This document shows positions 14,575 to 23,346 of a stretch of 26,531 bases of DNA, piece by piece. The translations under genes were made by a program, and so were the position numbers. The stretch is from a virus: positions 1-26,531 of IMG/VR virus record IMGVR_UViG_3300043775_000129. One strand, given 5' to 3'. Position 1 is the stretch's first letter, and every line of letters starts with the position of its first letter. A model generated the notes under the pieces. That model was not told the DNA's origin, did no database searches, and was given only the letters and a program-made list of their open reading frames with translations.

Positions 14575-16887
14575 ATGACAACCAGAAAGTATTCATCTCG
14601 TTCGCAACAGACGTCTCTTACCGCTAATATCAATTCCTCTGTTACAACAATAACTGTTCTTTCTGCCTCGGCTTTGCTTGGTGGTCTGACTATTTCTGCA
14701 GGTGAAACATACACTGTAGTTATTGACCCAGATACAGCACTTGAAGAAATTGTTGATATTTATTCTCCTTCAGTAAATCCTGTAACCGTAAACACGTTAA
14801 CAGTTGTACGTGGCGTCGAGGCTGCTGGAGTTGGACAGGCTCACTCCGCTGGTGCCAAAGTACGTCACATGGCTATCGGTCGTGACTTCCGTGAGGCTAA
14901 CGAGCATATTAAAAATGTTACAACTGCTCACGGTGTTACTGGTGCTGTAGTTGGTACAACCAATACACAGACTTTAACTAACAAGACTTTAACTAGCCCA
15001 ACCATTACTGGTACTGGTGCTATCGCAGGAACCTTTACTGGCAACCTAACAGGTAACGTAACTGGCTCATCTGGTTCCACAACAGGCAATGCTGCCACTG
15101 CTACTACTTTAGCCACAGCCCGCGACTTCCAGATTGTTGGAGATGTTGAAGCATCTGCTCAATCATTTAACGGCAGTGGAAATATAACATTAACAACATC
15201 AATCTCGAATGGTGCTATTGTTAACGCAGACATTAACGCGTCGGCAGCAATAGATAAAACTAAGATTAGTGGAACTGCTCTAACCCTAGCCGATACAGGC
15301 ACTGTCACTAGCACAATGATTCTTGATGGAACTATTGTTAATGCTGATATAAACGCAGCAGCAGCAATAGACAAGACAAAAATTTCTGGAACAGCAATCA
15401 CCGCTGGTGATACTGGCACAGTAACTAGCGCAATGATTGCTAACGATACTATTATTGATGCTGACATTAATACATCAGCAGGTATTAATTATGGCAAGTT
15501 AAGTCTTAATAGTAGTATCACATCTGCTGACATAGTAGACGGAACTATTGTCAACGCAGACATTAATGCTTCTGCTGGAATTGCTCTTAGCAAGTTAGCA
15601 CTTGACCCTATCGCCCGTGCTAACCACACTGGCACACAGACTGCATCAACTATCTCAGATTTTGATACACAAGTTCGTACATCTCGCTTAGACCAAATGG
15701 CTGCGCCAACTGCAGAAGTTGCTCTTAATGCTCAAAAAATTACAGGACTTGCAAATCCAACTAACGCACAAGATGCGGTGACTCTTAATTATATCACCAC
15801 TCAAAAGGGTGCAATCAATGGTATCGCTGAACTTGATGCAAGCGGATTAATCCCTACAAGCCAACTCCCTGCAATTGCAATTACTACAACACAGGTAGTA
15901 GCATCGCAAGCAGCAATGCTTGCGCTAACTGCCGAAACTGGCGACTTAGCAGTTCGTACTGATGTTAACAAATCTTTTATTCTTACCGCAACCCCAGCAA
16001 CAACTCTTGCTAACTGGCAAGAACTTCTTACACCTACTGACTCAGTTCTATCTGTAGACGGAAACACAGGAGCAATAAGTCTTTCAGGTACATACTTAAA
16101 CAAAACAACTGGTGTTCTTGCTGGCAACCTAGACGCTGGTGCGTTTACGGTCACTAACCTTGCTACGCCTTCTGCTAACTCAGATGCTGCTACTAAGGTA
16201 TATGTAGATGCAGTTGCTGGTTCCGCTACTGCTGCTGCAGCAAGTGCTGCTGCCGCTGCAACAACTTATGATGACTTCGATGACCGCTATCTAGGTGCTA
16301 AGTCAACTGCTCCTTCTGTAGACAATGATGGTAATGCTCTAGTTACTGGTGCTTTGTACTGGAACTCAGTTGGCAATGCTATGTATGTATGGAGTGGTAC
16401 AGCGTGGGCTACAATTGCATCAGTTGCTGACATCTATCGCTACCGTTTTACAGCGACTGGCGGAGAAACTTCCAAGTCAGGTGCTGACGATAACGGTTTA
16501 ACACTTTCATACATTCCTGGTAAAGAACAAGTATACCTAAACGGTGTCTTGCTCTCTCGCACATCCGACTACACAGGAACTAGCGGTACAAGCATTACAT
16601 CACTAGCAGCCTTGGCTGCAGGAGATGTACTTGAAATTATTACCTTTACAGCATTTGATTTGGCTAACGTAATTAGTCCAACAATCATTGACGCTAAGGG
16701 TGACTTAATTGTTGGAACTTCTCCAGACACAATTGGAAGAGTAGCAGTTGGAACTAATGGATATTTCTTAAAGGCTGACTCAACTACTGCTACAGGATTA
16801 GGCTGGGCAGCAGTAGACCTATCAGCATACGAAACAATAGCAAATGTACAGAACAATTATGTAATGTCCTTAATGGGCGCAATCTAA
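14575..16887 (+). CDS. Tail fibre protein with tandem repeats
   Basis: 770 aa. The N-terminal 110 residues look like a virion-attachment domain: SLTANINSSVTTITV, TYTVVIDPDTALEEIVDIY and VVRGVEAAGVGQAHSAGAKV, a pattern common at the base of phage fibres. Next come a Gly/Thr-rich shaft (NKTLTSPTITGTGAIAGTF) and about three 39-residue units built on DGTIVNADINASAAIDKTKI. Then comes a region with PTNAQDAVTLNY and PTSQLPAIAITT, typical of trimeric fibre knobs and shafts, and a C-terminal beta domain (YIPGKEQVYLNGVLLSRTSD). This is probably the main fibre, trimeric, binding host receptors or holding the adhesins encoded downstream. No chaperone or endosialidase motif was recognised. Confidence 0.8.
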   Translation: MTTRKYSSRSQQTSLTANINSSVTTITVLSASALLGGLTISAGETYTVVIDPDTALEEIVDIYSPSVNPVTVNTLTVVRGVEAAGVGQAHSAGAKVRHMAIGRDFREANEHIKNVTTAHGVTGAVVGTTNTQTLTNKTLTSPTITGTGAIAGTFTGNLTGNVTGSSGSTTGNAATATTLATARDFQIVGDVEASAQSFNGSGNITLTTSISNGAIVNADINASAAIDKTKISGTALTLADTGTVTSTMILDGTIVNADINAAAAIDKTKISGTAITAGDTGTVTSAMIANDTIIDADINTSAGINYGKLSLNSSITSADIVDGTIVNADINASAGIALSKLALDPIARANHTGTQTASTISDFDTQVRTSRLDQMAAPTAEVALNAQKITGLANPTNAQDAVTLNYITTQKGAINGIAELDASGLIPTSQLPAIAITTTQVVASQAAMLALTAETGDLAVRTDVNKSFILTATPATTLANWQELLTPTDSVLSVDGNTGAISLSGTYLNKTTGVLAGNLDAGAFTVTNLATPSANSDAATKVYVDAVAGSATAAAASAAAAATTYDDFDDRYLGAKSTAPSVDNDGNALVTGALYWNSVGNAMYVWSGTAWATIASVADIYRYRFTATGGETSKSGADDNGLTLSYIPGKEQVYLNGVLLSRTSDYTGTSGTSITSLAALAAGDVLEIITFTAFDLANVISPTIIDAKGDLIVGTSPDTIGRVAVGTNGYFLKADSTTATGLGWAAVDLSAYETIANVQNNYVMSLMGAI
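15211..15600 (+). repeat. Tandem 117-bp units in the fibre gene
   Basis: About 3.3 units of a 39-residue module containing (D/N)(G/A)TIVNADINASAAIDKTKI and DTGTVTSAMI. The last copy is rearranged (GINYGKL, GIALSKL). Diverged third positions show purifying selection on protein rather than recent duplication. Confidence 0.8.
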
Positions 16888-16903
16888 TAGAAAGTAGTAA
16901 CTA

Positions 16904-17206
16904 ATGGCTACAATATCTAAAGCACTAGGGCGTGGAGCCTTTGCCACATCTTCGGCAACGCTCTACACAGTACCGTCTGCTACCACAGCAGTAGCAACTA
17001 ACATTGTTATTGCTAACACTGCTGGCTCTGCGGGCACGTTTACACTATTGCTTAACGGCACATCTATGGCTACGAGCGTAGCCGTTGCTGCTAATAGCAT
17101 TACAACTATTGACTTAAAACAAGTTCTTTCCGCAGCCCAAGTAATTGCAGGGTTTGCTTCTGCTACAACAATTACTTATCATATTTCAGGCGTGGAGATT
17201 TCCTAA
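16904..17206 (+). CDS. Small beta-sandwich-like tail protein
   Basis: 100 aa, rich in Ala, Thr and Val. Alternating strands (TLYTVPSATTAVATNIVIAN, FTLLLNGTSMATSVAVA, ITTIDLKQVL, ITYHISGVEIS) suggest one beta-sandwich domain. It lies between the fibre and the Gly-rich adhesin, joined to the latter by TAATG. It is probably a fibre accessory or a cap. Similar short proteins occur among phage tail genes, but I do not recognise a named family. Confidence 0.65.
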   Translation: MATISKALGRGAFATSSATLYTVPSATTAVATNIVIANTAGSAGTFTLLLNGTSMATSVAVAANSITTIDLKQVLSAAQVIAGFASATTITYHISGVEIS

Positions 17207-18132
17207 TGGCTATTGACAGAATCCCTGGGGTTGGTCCCACTAATGCTGACATTGCAACTGCTGTTGCTGCTCCATCTGCAGCAACTATTGCTGCAGCCGT
17301 AGCGGCTCCTAGTGCTGCTGCAATTGTTTCTGCTGGTACTGCTGCTGGTTGGGCTGCTACATCTGCCGTAGTAACTCAAAAAGTAATTGAATATAATTCT
17401 ACTGCTACATTTGTAACTCCAGCCAACTGCACAACTGTTGAAGTATTTCTTGCTGGTGGTGGTGGTGGCGGTGGTGGTATCAATAACTCTAACGCTAGTG
17501 CCGCAGCAGGCGGTGGTGGTGGTGGTGGTGTAGTTAGAAAAACTATTGCTGTTACTGCTGGTGCTTCTTATACTGTAACTATTGGCGCAGGAGGAACTGC
17601 TGGAACTGGCTCAGGTGGCACCGCAACTAATGGTGGCGTTGGCGGCAATACTACTTTTGGCTCACTCGCGACTGCTTTTGGCGGGGGTGGCGGTGCTGCT
17701 AACACAGGCACTCCATCTGCTGGTGGCTGCGGAGGTGGAGCAGGTATTAGCGCGAATCGTGCTCAGGGTGGCTCAGGCGGTGGCGCTGGTGGTGATGCGT
17801 TGTCACTACCTGCTAGCGCAACTACTGGTGGCCCTAATGTTATTACAGTCGCAAAAGGAAGCCAAGGCGGAAATGGTGGTATGTCGGGAGACTTAATAGT
17901 ATCCAACCCAGGAATTGGAATAGAAGGTTACGGTGGCGGTGGCGGTGCTGGTGCGCAACAAACCCCTTCATCCGCAGGAGTAAATGGTGGCGGAAATGGT
18001 GGAAACCAGGCTGCTGGAACTGCTGGAACTGCCAATACAGGTGGTGGAGGTGGCGGAGCAGGTGGCGCTAGTACTGCATACAACGGTGGCGCTGGTGGTT
18101 CAGGTTACGCACGAGTTACTTATTGGAGTTAA
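17206..18132 (+). CDS. Poly-glycine-rich receptor-binding (adhesin-like) protein
   Basis: 308 aa. The N-terminal 70 residues are Ala-rich helix (IATAVAAPSAATIAAAVAAP), followed by a beta strand pair (VIEYNSTATFVTPANCTTVE) and then a Gly-rich domain with blocks of 5-8 glycines separated by loops (ASYTVTIGAGGTAGTGSGG, TTFGSLATAFGGGGG). It ends in GSGYARVTYWS. The pattern matches Gly-rich tail-tip domains that form sheets of poly-glycine II helices, as in T-even-type adhesins, whose loops carry receptor specificity. It starts at a TAATG overlap with the small tail protein. The GGN-rich DNA is prone to replication slippage, a plausible route to host-range variation. Confidence 0.8.
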   Translation: MAIDRIPGVGPTNADIATAVAAPSAATIAAAVAAPSAAAIVSAGTAAGWAATSAVVTQKVIEYNSTATFVTPANCTTVEVFLAGGGGGGGGINNSNASAAAGGGGGGGVVRKTIAVTAGASYTVTIGAGGTAGTGSGGTATNGGVGGNTTFGSLATAFGGGGGAANTGTPSAGGCGGGAGISANRAQGGSGGGAGGDALSLPASATTGGPNVITVAKGSQGGNGGMSGDLIVSNPGIGIEGYGGGGGAGAQQTPSSAGVNGGGNGGNQAAGTAGTANTGGGGGGAGGASTAYNGGAGGSGYARVTYWS

Positions 18133-18134
18133 TT

Positions 18135-18377
18135 ATGGAACTACATTATGCATTTCTTAAAAATAGTCGAGTAGAACAAATAGCAGTATTTGCTTCACAA
18201 GATGAAGCATTGGCTGATGCAGTCGCACAAGAACAAGGCTTTGATGATGCAGTATGGACAGGTGAAACTGCTCCTACTATGTGGTCAACCTATGACGGCA
18301 TTAAGTTTACTCCACCAACAGATGAATATTTAATTTCTATTAATGTTCTAAACCCAGCAGTAGAGGTGACTGAATGA
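18135..18377 (+). CDS. Small fibre-associated protein, unknown
   Basis: 80 aa from the ATG at 18135, chosen because GGAG (18125-18128) lies six bases upstream; a TTG at 18123 in frame is less likely. Acidic: LHYAFLKNSRVEQIAVFASQ, then DEALADAVAQEQGFDDAVW and PTMWSTYDGIKFTPPTDEYL. This looks like the short helper proteins that sit next to phage adhesins, with a strand-helix start and a W/Y-rich end. Its stop overlaps the next fibre start (ATGA). A role in fibre assembly is inferred. Confidence 0.65.
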   Translation: MELHYAFLKNSRVEQIAVFASQDEALADAVAQEQGFDDAVWTGETAPTMWSTYDGIKFTPPTDEYLISINVLNPAVEVTE

Positions 18378-20197
18378 CTAAAGCCAGAGATATAGCAAAC
18401 ATTGGTACAGCGTTAACAACTGTATCGGCTACTGAACTTGGGTACCTAGATGGCACTACATCTGCTATACAGACTCAACTAAATGCTAAACAACCAACTG
18501 TTGCTAATGTATCTGATACAGAGATTGGATACCTAGATGGTGTCACGTCCGCTATCCAGACTCAAATAGATGCTAAGCAGTCAACTGTTGCTAACGTATC
18601 TGATACAGAGATTGGATATCTAGATGGTGTTACCTCTGCTATTCAGACTCAACTAAATTCTAAAGCAACAACCGCAAACACAGTATCAACTGCTGGTGGT
18701 TCAACTGCTACTGCTTCTTCAGCAAGCGTTGTTCCAATTACTTTGGCAGGTGCCGCATCACAAACAGCAAGCCTTTATCAAGTAAAAAATAGCGCAGGAG
18801 AAGTAAAAGAAGAATTTACTGCAGGTTCACAACTTGTTGTGAGAGGTTATGAAACAGAAATAACATCTAGCATTGAAGTACAGAGATATGGCTCTACTGG
18901 TCCAGTTGGCGTATTAAGTCTAAAATCTGCTGGAGGCACTATTGCTTCCCCAACAGCCACACCTACTGGTTCAAGACTTGGTTTGATAAGTACACAAGGA
19001 CATGATGGAACAAACTTTGTAAATGCTTCTAGAATTACAGTAATAAATGATGGAACAATTACAACAGGTTCCGTTCCTTCAGCAATGTTTTTTAGCACAA
19101 GTCCAGCAGGCGGTTCGCACACAGAGCGCGTGCGTATTGATAGCGCTGGCAATGTTGGCATCAACACCGCATCTCCTGCTACTAAATTAGATGTTAATGG
19201 TGACGCTAGATTTAATAATCAGCAGTATGCTGGCAAGAACAAGATTATCAATGGTGACTTTAGCGTATTCCAACGCACTTCTTTTACATCGCAAACAGTA
19301 GCCGCCTACTCTTTAGATAGATGGTATGCAGGTCTTGGTGGAACTGTAACAGTAAGTCAACAAACTACAGGCGCTCCTGTTGGTTCTCGATATTGTGCGC
19401 GTGTTGCCTATAACTCTGCTGGCAGTTACAGCAATATGTTTCAAGCACTTGAAGCGGGAACAGTTAAAGCATTAGCGGGTCAAACCGTAACTGCTTCTAT
19501 TTTGGTTCGCGCAAATGCAACTTGGGCTGCTATTTCTGGTCAAAGTTTGAACTTATTAATTTCAAAAAACTCAACAGCAGATACTTTAACAGGCGGTTCT
19601 TGGGGACAAATAGCGTCTGCAACAATTTCTGCTGCAAGCATACCTACAGGAACAGGCGCGGCTGATTGGTATAAATTAAGCACTACTGTTGCCATACCTA
19701 ACGATGGTACCGCAGCAGGACTTCGCTTTCAACTAGCGGAAAATGCCGTTGGTCCATCTGGTGCGTATTGGGAAATGGCACAAGCACAACTTGAAGTTGG
19801 CTCCGTAGCCACCCCATTCACAACTGCCACTGGCACTGTTCAGGGTGAACTTGCTGCTTGCTCACGTTACTATCAAAGACTTAATGTTCCCGCTGGATTT
19901 TCTGATGCAGTTTCTGGATGGCAACCAAGCACTACAAATGCTCTTATACAAATCCCATTAACAAGTGCAATGCGAGTTACACCATCAATTGGTAGCACTA
20001 ATGGTTGGATAAGCGATACCGTAACTTTTAACGTAGCAATTGCAACAATTCAAGTTTTATCTGGCAGTACTCCTGACAATAAATTATTAATCGCAAACGT
20101 TGGTTGGTCTGGCGCGCAAGGTGCGCAATTTAGACCTTGCACCTATAGAAGCGTTTCTGGCGCAGCAGCCTATATCGAACTGAATTCGGAGTTGTAA
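18374..20197 (+). CDS. Second tail fibre with GYLDG repeats and C-terminal jelly-roll-like domain
   Basis: 607 aa. The N-terminus (MTKARDIANIGTAL) leads into three 29-residue units around ELGYLDGTTSAIQTQLNAKQ, a common phage tail-fibre repeat. A beta-rich shaft follows, then GSHTERVRIDSAGNVGINTA and SPATKLDVNGDARFNN, which mark the usual end-of-shaft element. From about residue 285 (KNKIINGDFSVFQR) to 500 is a beta-sandwich resembling carbohydrate-binding modules (YSLDRWYAG, YWEMAQAQLEVGSVATPF). The C-terminal 110 residues hold a further beta domain. No chaperone-type self-cleavage site was recognised. Probable receptor or glycan binding. It is linked by ATGA to the small gene before it. Confidence 0.8.
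   Translation: MTKARDIANIGTALTTVSATELGYLDGTTSAIQTQLNAKQPTVANVSDTEIGYLDGVTSAIQTQIDAKQSTVANVSDTEIGYLDGVTSAIQTQLNSKATTANTVSTAGGSTATASSASVVPITLAGAASQTASLYQVKNSAGEVKEEFTAGSQLVVRGYETEITSSIEVQRYGSTGPVGVLSLKSAGGTIASPTATPTGSRLGLISTQGHDGTNFVNASRITVINDGTITTGSVPSAMFFSTSPAGGSHTERVRIDSAGNVGINTASPATKLDVNGDARFNNQQYAGKNKIINGDFSVFQRTSFTSQTVAAYSLDRWYAGLGGTVTVSQQTTGAPVGSRYCARVAYNSAGSYSNMFQALEAGTVKALAGQTVTASILVRANATWAAISGQSLNLLISKNSTADTLTGGSWGQIASATISAASIPTGTGAADWYKLSTTVAIPNDGTAAGLRFQLAENAVGPSGAYWEMAQAQLEVGSVATPFTTATGTVQGELAACSRYYQRLNVPAGFSDAVSGWQPSTTNALIQIPLTSAMRVTPSIGSTNGWISDTVTFNVAIATIQVLSGSTPDNKLLIANVGWSGAQGAQFRPCTYRSVSGAAAYIELNSEL
18431..18664 (+). repeat. Three 87-bp tandem units (GYLDG fibre repeat)
   Basis: Three 29-residue copies containing TE(I/L)GYLDG(V/T)TSAIQTQ. 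The second and third are nearly identical at DNA level, so this pair is younger than the first split and could recombine. Confidence 0.85.
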
Positions 20198-20198
20198 T

Positions 20199-20402
20199 AT
20201 GAAACCAATTTATGAAGTAATTTCTACTGTTGGAAACGACATAACTCCAGAAACAACTTATATCCAACGCACAGACCCAGATGGCAAAGTCTGGTCAATA
20301 CCTAATGACCCAGCCAACTCTGATTATCAACGCTATCTACGTTGGCTTGAGAATCCCGATGAGGAACAAGCCCCTATAGATTTTATATTACCAATCGAAT
20401 AA
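20199..20402 (+). CDS. Small fibre-partner protein (67 aa)
   Basis: A 67-aa acidic protein, MKPIYEVISTVGNDITPETT, then YIQRTDPDGKVWSIPNDPAN and SDYQRYLRWLENPDEE. The W-x-IP-x-DP-x-N-x-DYQ-x-YL-x-WL pattern recurs, from memory, in short proteins coded next to phage fibres. It follows the second fibre by one base after its stop. Probably a fibre-assembly or tip accessory protein; there is no direct evidence of activity. Confidence 0.7.
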   Translation: MKPIYEVISTVGNDITPETTYIQRTDPDGKVWSIPNDPANSDYQRYLRWLENPDEEQAPIDFILPIE

Positions 20403-20415
20403 TTAAGGAGTCATA

Positions 20416-22407
20416 GTGGCAAGAGATATTACCGAAGGTAGAGCCAGTGCTGCCATTGCGTTTGACGTTGGTATCTTATCTAGTTCTTCTGTATGGCAGA
20501 ACACGGATATTGCTTATGACGTAGCCATAGGTGGACTTCCCTTCATCTATGCTATCAATGATGCTCGTCCTTACATTCGTCAGACTGCGCCCTTTCGTAA
20601 AGACCAGTTTGACAATGGCAGTGAGCCAGGCGAGCAATCGCTAACTGGTTGGTGGATTCGTTCACAGTCTTCATTCCACGCTGGTACTGGTATAAAGTTC
20701 TATGACCCGCAACACGCAGGTACAACACAAGAACACGAATATCGTAGGTTTGCTGATTCAAAAGGTGTAAATGTATGGACAAGAGGGCAAGTTACCCTAC
20801 TTAAATCCTGCACTCAAGGACACAACACTACTGGTCCTATCGCATCTAATGGTGTAACACAGCAGCATCTGCGTTCAATCAAGTGGAGCACCTTTACTGG
20901 TGCTTTACTACATGATGAGTATGATGTAGATAAGATTAAAGTAACTGACCCTAGTAATCCAGTTCACTTTATTGATTACAATTCTGGTGCTGATTCTCCT
21001 GTATATGCTATCTGTGATGATGGAACTTTTGCTTATTGGATTACCAACACAGCAACTAAGAAAACAGTATACAAGAAAGCATTGACTTTAACTTCTGCTG
21101 ACGCTGACACTAAGATGTTTGACGAAATTGGCACAGTATCAAATGCCACTATGGAGTATGTAAAAGATAGAATCATCTTGTGCGCTGATAATAAAGTGTA
21201 TGAATTCCCTACATCAGCAACAGCAATGCCAACTGCTGTATATACTCAAGCAACATCTACTCACGTGTACACATCAATAACTGCGTCAGGTCCTGCTATC
21301 TATCTTGCTGGTTACAACGGCAGCCAGTCAACTATCCAGAAGTTTACACTCAACACAGCAGGCGTAATGCCTACGCTAACTTCTGCAATCGTAGCAGCAG
21401 AACTACCAGTTGGTGAGATTGTACATAAGATTTATTACTATCTTGGTTATATGATGATTGGTACTAACAAGGGTATCCGTGTTGCTGCTGTATCTGACCA
21501 GGACGGTTCGCTTAATTATGGTCCACTTATTGTGGAAACAACTCAGCCTGTCTATGATTTCGCTGCTCGTGACCGTTTTGTTTGGGCTACTACATCTGTT
21601 GCAGGTGAGCCAGGGCTTACTCGCATTGACCTAAGCATTGAACTAGAACCATTACGTTTTGCTTATGCCAATGATGTTTACTATGACGGCATTACTGGTC
21701 ATGTTACAACTGCTGTCTGCTTCGATGGCAATACTGACCCAGCAACAAATGACAGACTTATGTTTGCTACTGCTTACAACTCTGGCGATGGCGCTGTATA
21801 TGTAGAAGATGCTACAACTCTTCGCCCGTCTGGCTACCTAACTACAGGTAACATCCGCTATGGAACACTTGAGCCTAAAAACTTTAAGCGTTTGCTTGCG
21901 CGTGGTGATTTCAGCAAAGGTGAGATGGCACTAGAAACTGTAGATAAAGACGGAACAGAATACGAACACATCTCTTACAACGCAGTAGTCGGACCTATTG
22001 AAGTAACAACTTCTAATCCAGAAACTGCGCAAGAATATGTAGCATATAAGTTTATTCTAACTCGTGATACTACTGATACCACTACGGGTCCAATCTTTAA
22101 GGGATACCAAGCCAAAGCAACTATTGCTACCCCGCGTCAGCGCGTAATGAAGTTTCCAGTTTACTGCTTCGATGTTGAGACTGACCGTTTCAATACAGTA
22201 ATTGGATACGAAGGCAGAGCCTTCACCAGAATCCAAGCACTCGAAGATATTGAAGAGAACGGCGACGTTCTTACATGGCAAGATTTGTCTACAGGAGAAT
22301 CTCGTCAAGCAATTATAGAGCAAGTCACATTCACCCGCATGACTCCACCCGATAAGCGTTTCGACGGTTTCGGTGGCGTCCTTGAAATAACAATTAGGAC
22401 AGTATAA
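20416..22407 (+). CDS. Nozzle-like tail protein, beta-propeller type (probable)
   Basis: 663 aa from a GTG with a clear AAGGAG site. N-terminal motif MARDITEGRASAAIAFDVGI, then an exposed segment WWIRSQSSFHAGTGIKFYDP (residues 78-97). The middle is a series of repeated strand sets (SPVYAICDDGTFAYWIT, DRIILCADNKVYEFPT, PAIYLAGYNGSQSTIQKF, GYMMIGTNKGIRVAAV, DRFVWATTSVAGEPGLTRID), spaced like blades of a beta-propeller. The C-terminal 150 residues form a separate beta domain. Propeller-like nozzle proteins (T7 gp12 type) close the short tail of podoviruses, and the lack of tail-tube genes supports that role. In siphophage-type annotation the same family would be called a minor tail protein. Confidence 0.65.
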   Translation: MARDITEGRASAAIAFDVGILSSSSVWQNTDIAYDVAIGGLPFIYAINDARPYIRQTAPFRKDQFDNGSEPGEQSLTGWWIRSQSSFHAGTGIKFYDPQHAGTTQEHEYRRFADSKGVNVWTRGQVTLLKSCTQGHNTTGPIASNGVTQQHLRSIKWSTFTGALLHDEYDVDKIKVTDPSNPVHFIDYNSGADSPVYAICDDGTFAYWITNTATKKTVYKKALTLTSADADTKMFDEIGTVSNATMEYVKDRIILCADNKVYEFPTSATAMPTAVYTQATSTHVYTSITASGPAIYLAGYNGSQSTIQKFTLNTAGVMPTLTSAIVAAELPVGEIVHKIYYYLGYMMIGTNKGIRVAAVSDQDGSLNYGPLIVETTQPVYDFAARDRFVWATTSVAGEPGLTRIDLSIELEPLRFAYANDVYYDGITGHVTTAVCFDGNTDPATNDRLMFATAYNSGDGAVYVEDATTLRPSGYLTTGNIRYGTLEPKNFKRLLARGDFSKGEMALETVDKDGTEYEHISYNAVVGPIEVTTSNPETAQEYVAYKFILTRDTTDTTTGPIFKGYQAKATIATPRQRVMKFPVYCFDVETDRFNTVIGYEGRAFTRIQALEDIEENGDVLTWQDLSTGESRQAIIEQVTFTRMTPPDKRFDGFGGVLEITIRTV

Positions 22408-22601
22408 TGGAATTGAAAGACTATCTAACAGTAGCAGTTGCCGTCATAGCAATCTTCTCAGCGTTTGCTGGTGGCATCAGATGGATGGTCAAGCATTACT
22501 TATACGAACTAAAGCCCAATGGTGGTTCAAGTCTTAAGGATTCAGTTAAGCGTTTAGAAGAACGCATCGATGACCTATATAAACTAATAGCAGAAAGATG
22601 A
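22407..22601 (+). CDS. Small membrane protein, holin- or spanin-like
   Basis: 64 aa with one N-terminal transmembrane helix (YLTVAVAVIAIFSAFAGGI, about 6-24), a basic turn, then a charged coiled-coil tail (LKDSVKRLEERIDDLYKLIA). The start shares the A of the previous stop (TAATG). One membrane helix plus a cytoplasmic or external coiled coil, directly before the endolysin gene, is the layout of small holin-like proteins in actinophages. A tail-anchored regulator of the holin is an alternative. Confidence 0.65.
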   Translation: MELKDYLTVAVAVIAIFSAFAGGIRWMVKHYLYELKPNGGSSLKDSVKRLEERIDDLYKLIAER

Positions 22602-22607
22602 GTAACA

Positions 22608-23063
22608 ATGGCTGTCAAACTTGTAAAGAGAGCAACACCTGCTGCAATAGCAGTCCTACGCCAAGCAACGGCACTGAAGCCCAAGCGTATGAAAGCCAGC
22701 GATGGACTCCTTCCTTCGGCTGCTCATCAAACACAGAATCCCAATTCTGACCACAACAGTGGCTTTGCTGCTGACATTACACATGACCCTAAGTTTGGCA
22801 TTGACTGTGCTGAAGCCTTCGAAAGACTACAGGCTGACAAGCGTGTCAAGTATCTAATCTTTAAGGGTCGCATCTGGTCTAAGGAACAAGGCGACCATGC
22901 CTACACTGGTAGTAACAAACACATGAAGCATTTGCATATCTCAATCAAGGACGGCTTTGGGAACGACACTTCCCCTTGGTTTCCTTGGCTAGGTAAGCCA
23001 ACAGTAGTAAACAAAGTAAAGGCTAAACTCCCCAAGCCACTACCTAAGAAAGAGACAAAATGA
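22608..23063 (+). CDS. Endolysin: M15-type zinc peptidase
   Basis: 151 aa. The core carries the M15 (VanY / L-Ala-D-Glu peptidase) zinc signature: His49 and Asp56 in SDHNSGFAADITHDP, and His108-x-His110 in KHMKHLHIS, with the scaffolding segment RVKYLIFKGRIWS between. It should cut peptide cross-links of murein at host lysis. A basic N-terminus (VKLVKRATPAAIAVLRQATA) has no clear signal sequence, so export needs a holin. The C-terminal tail is Lys/Pro-rich (VNKVKAKLPKPLPKKETK), suited to binding acidic wall polymers. It overlaps the next gene by four bases (ATGA). Confidence 0.8.
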   Translation: MAVKLVKRATPAAIAVLRQATALKPKRMKASDGLLPSAAHQTQNPNSDHNSGFAADITHDPKFGIDCAEAFERLQADKRVKYLIFKGRIWSKEQGDHAYTGSNKHMKHLHISIKDGFGNDTSPWFPWLGKPTVVNKVKAKLPKPLPKKETK

Positions 23064-23251
23064 ATAAAGCAAAAGCACAAGCAATCGTAGCAACCTACCT
23101 ACGAGCAGCAGTAGCATCTGTAATCGCTCTATATTTAGCAGGAGTCACAGACCCTAAGGCCCTAGCATCAGCAGCATTGGCTGCGGTAGCTGGCCCAGTC
23201 CTTAAGGCACTTGACCCTAAGGCAACAGACTTCGGTAAGCAAGCAAAGTAG
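23060..23251 (+). CDS. Holin candidate
   Basis: 63 aa: a short N-terminal charged part, then a hydrophobic Ala-rich stretch (IVATYLRAAVASVIALYLAG, 9-28) and a second one (ASAALAAVAGPVLKAL, about 36-51), ending in a polar, basic tail. Two potential membrane helices and a four-base overlap with the endolysin gene are typical of holins, which release the endolysin by permeabilising the membrane. It is the last gene of the late block and is followed by a terminator. Confidence 0.7.
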   Translation: MNKAKAQAIVATYLRAAVASVIALYLAGVTDPKALASAALAAVAGPVLKALDPKATDFGKQAK

Positions 23252-23290
23252 TACTCATATAGGGCTATAGCAGCCCCGTAGAGACAAAGA

Positions 23291-23333
23291 ACCCCCCTTC
23301 CTAAGGTAATCACCCTAGGTTGGGGGGTCTTTT
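23291..23333 (+). terminator. Strong terminator closing the late operon, probably bidirectional
   Basis: ACCCCCC (23291-23297) pairs with GGGGGGT (23322-23328), with extra pairing CCTA/TAGG inside, and CTTTTG follows. Reading leftward the same stem is followed by TTCTTTG, so it can also stop the minus-strand gene that ends at 23347. Confidence 0.85.
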
Positions 23334-23346
23334 GTTGTCCCTAAAA

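Noticed and set aside
17582-17896. 104-aa Leu/Val/Ala-rich ORF within the Gly-rich gene
   Set aside because: It is the shifted-frame reading of GGN repeats, which gives hydrophobic low-complexity sequence by composition alone.
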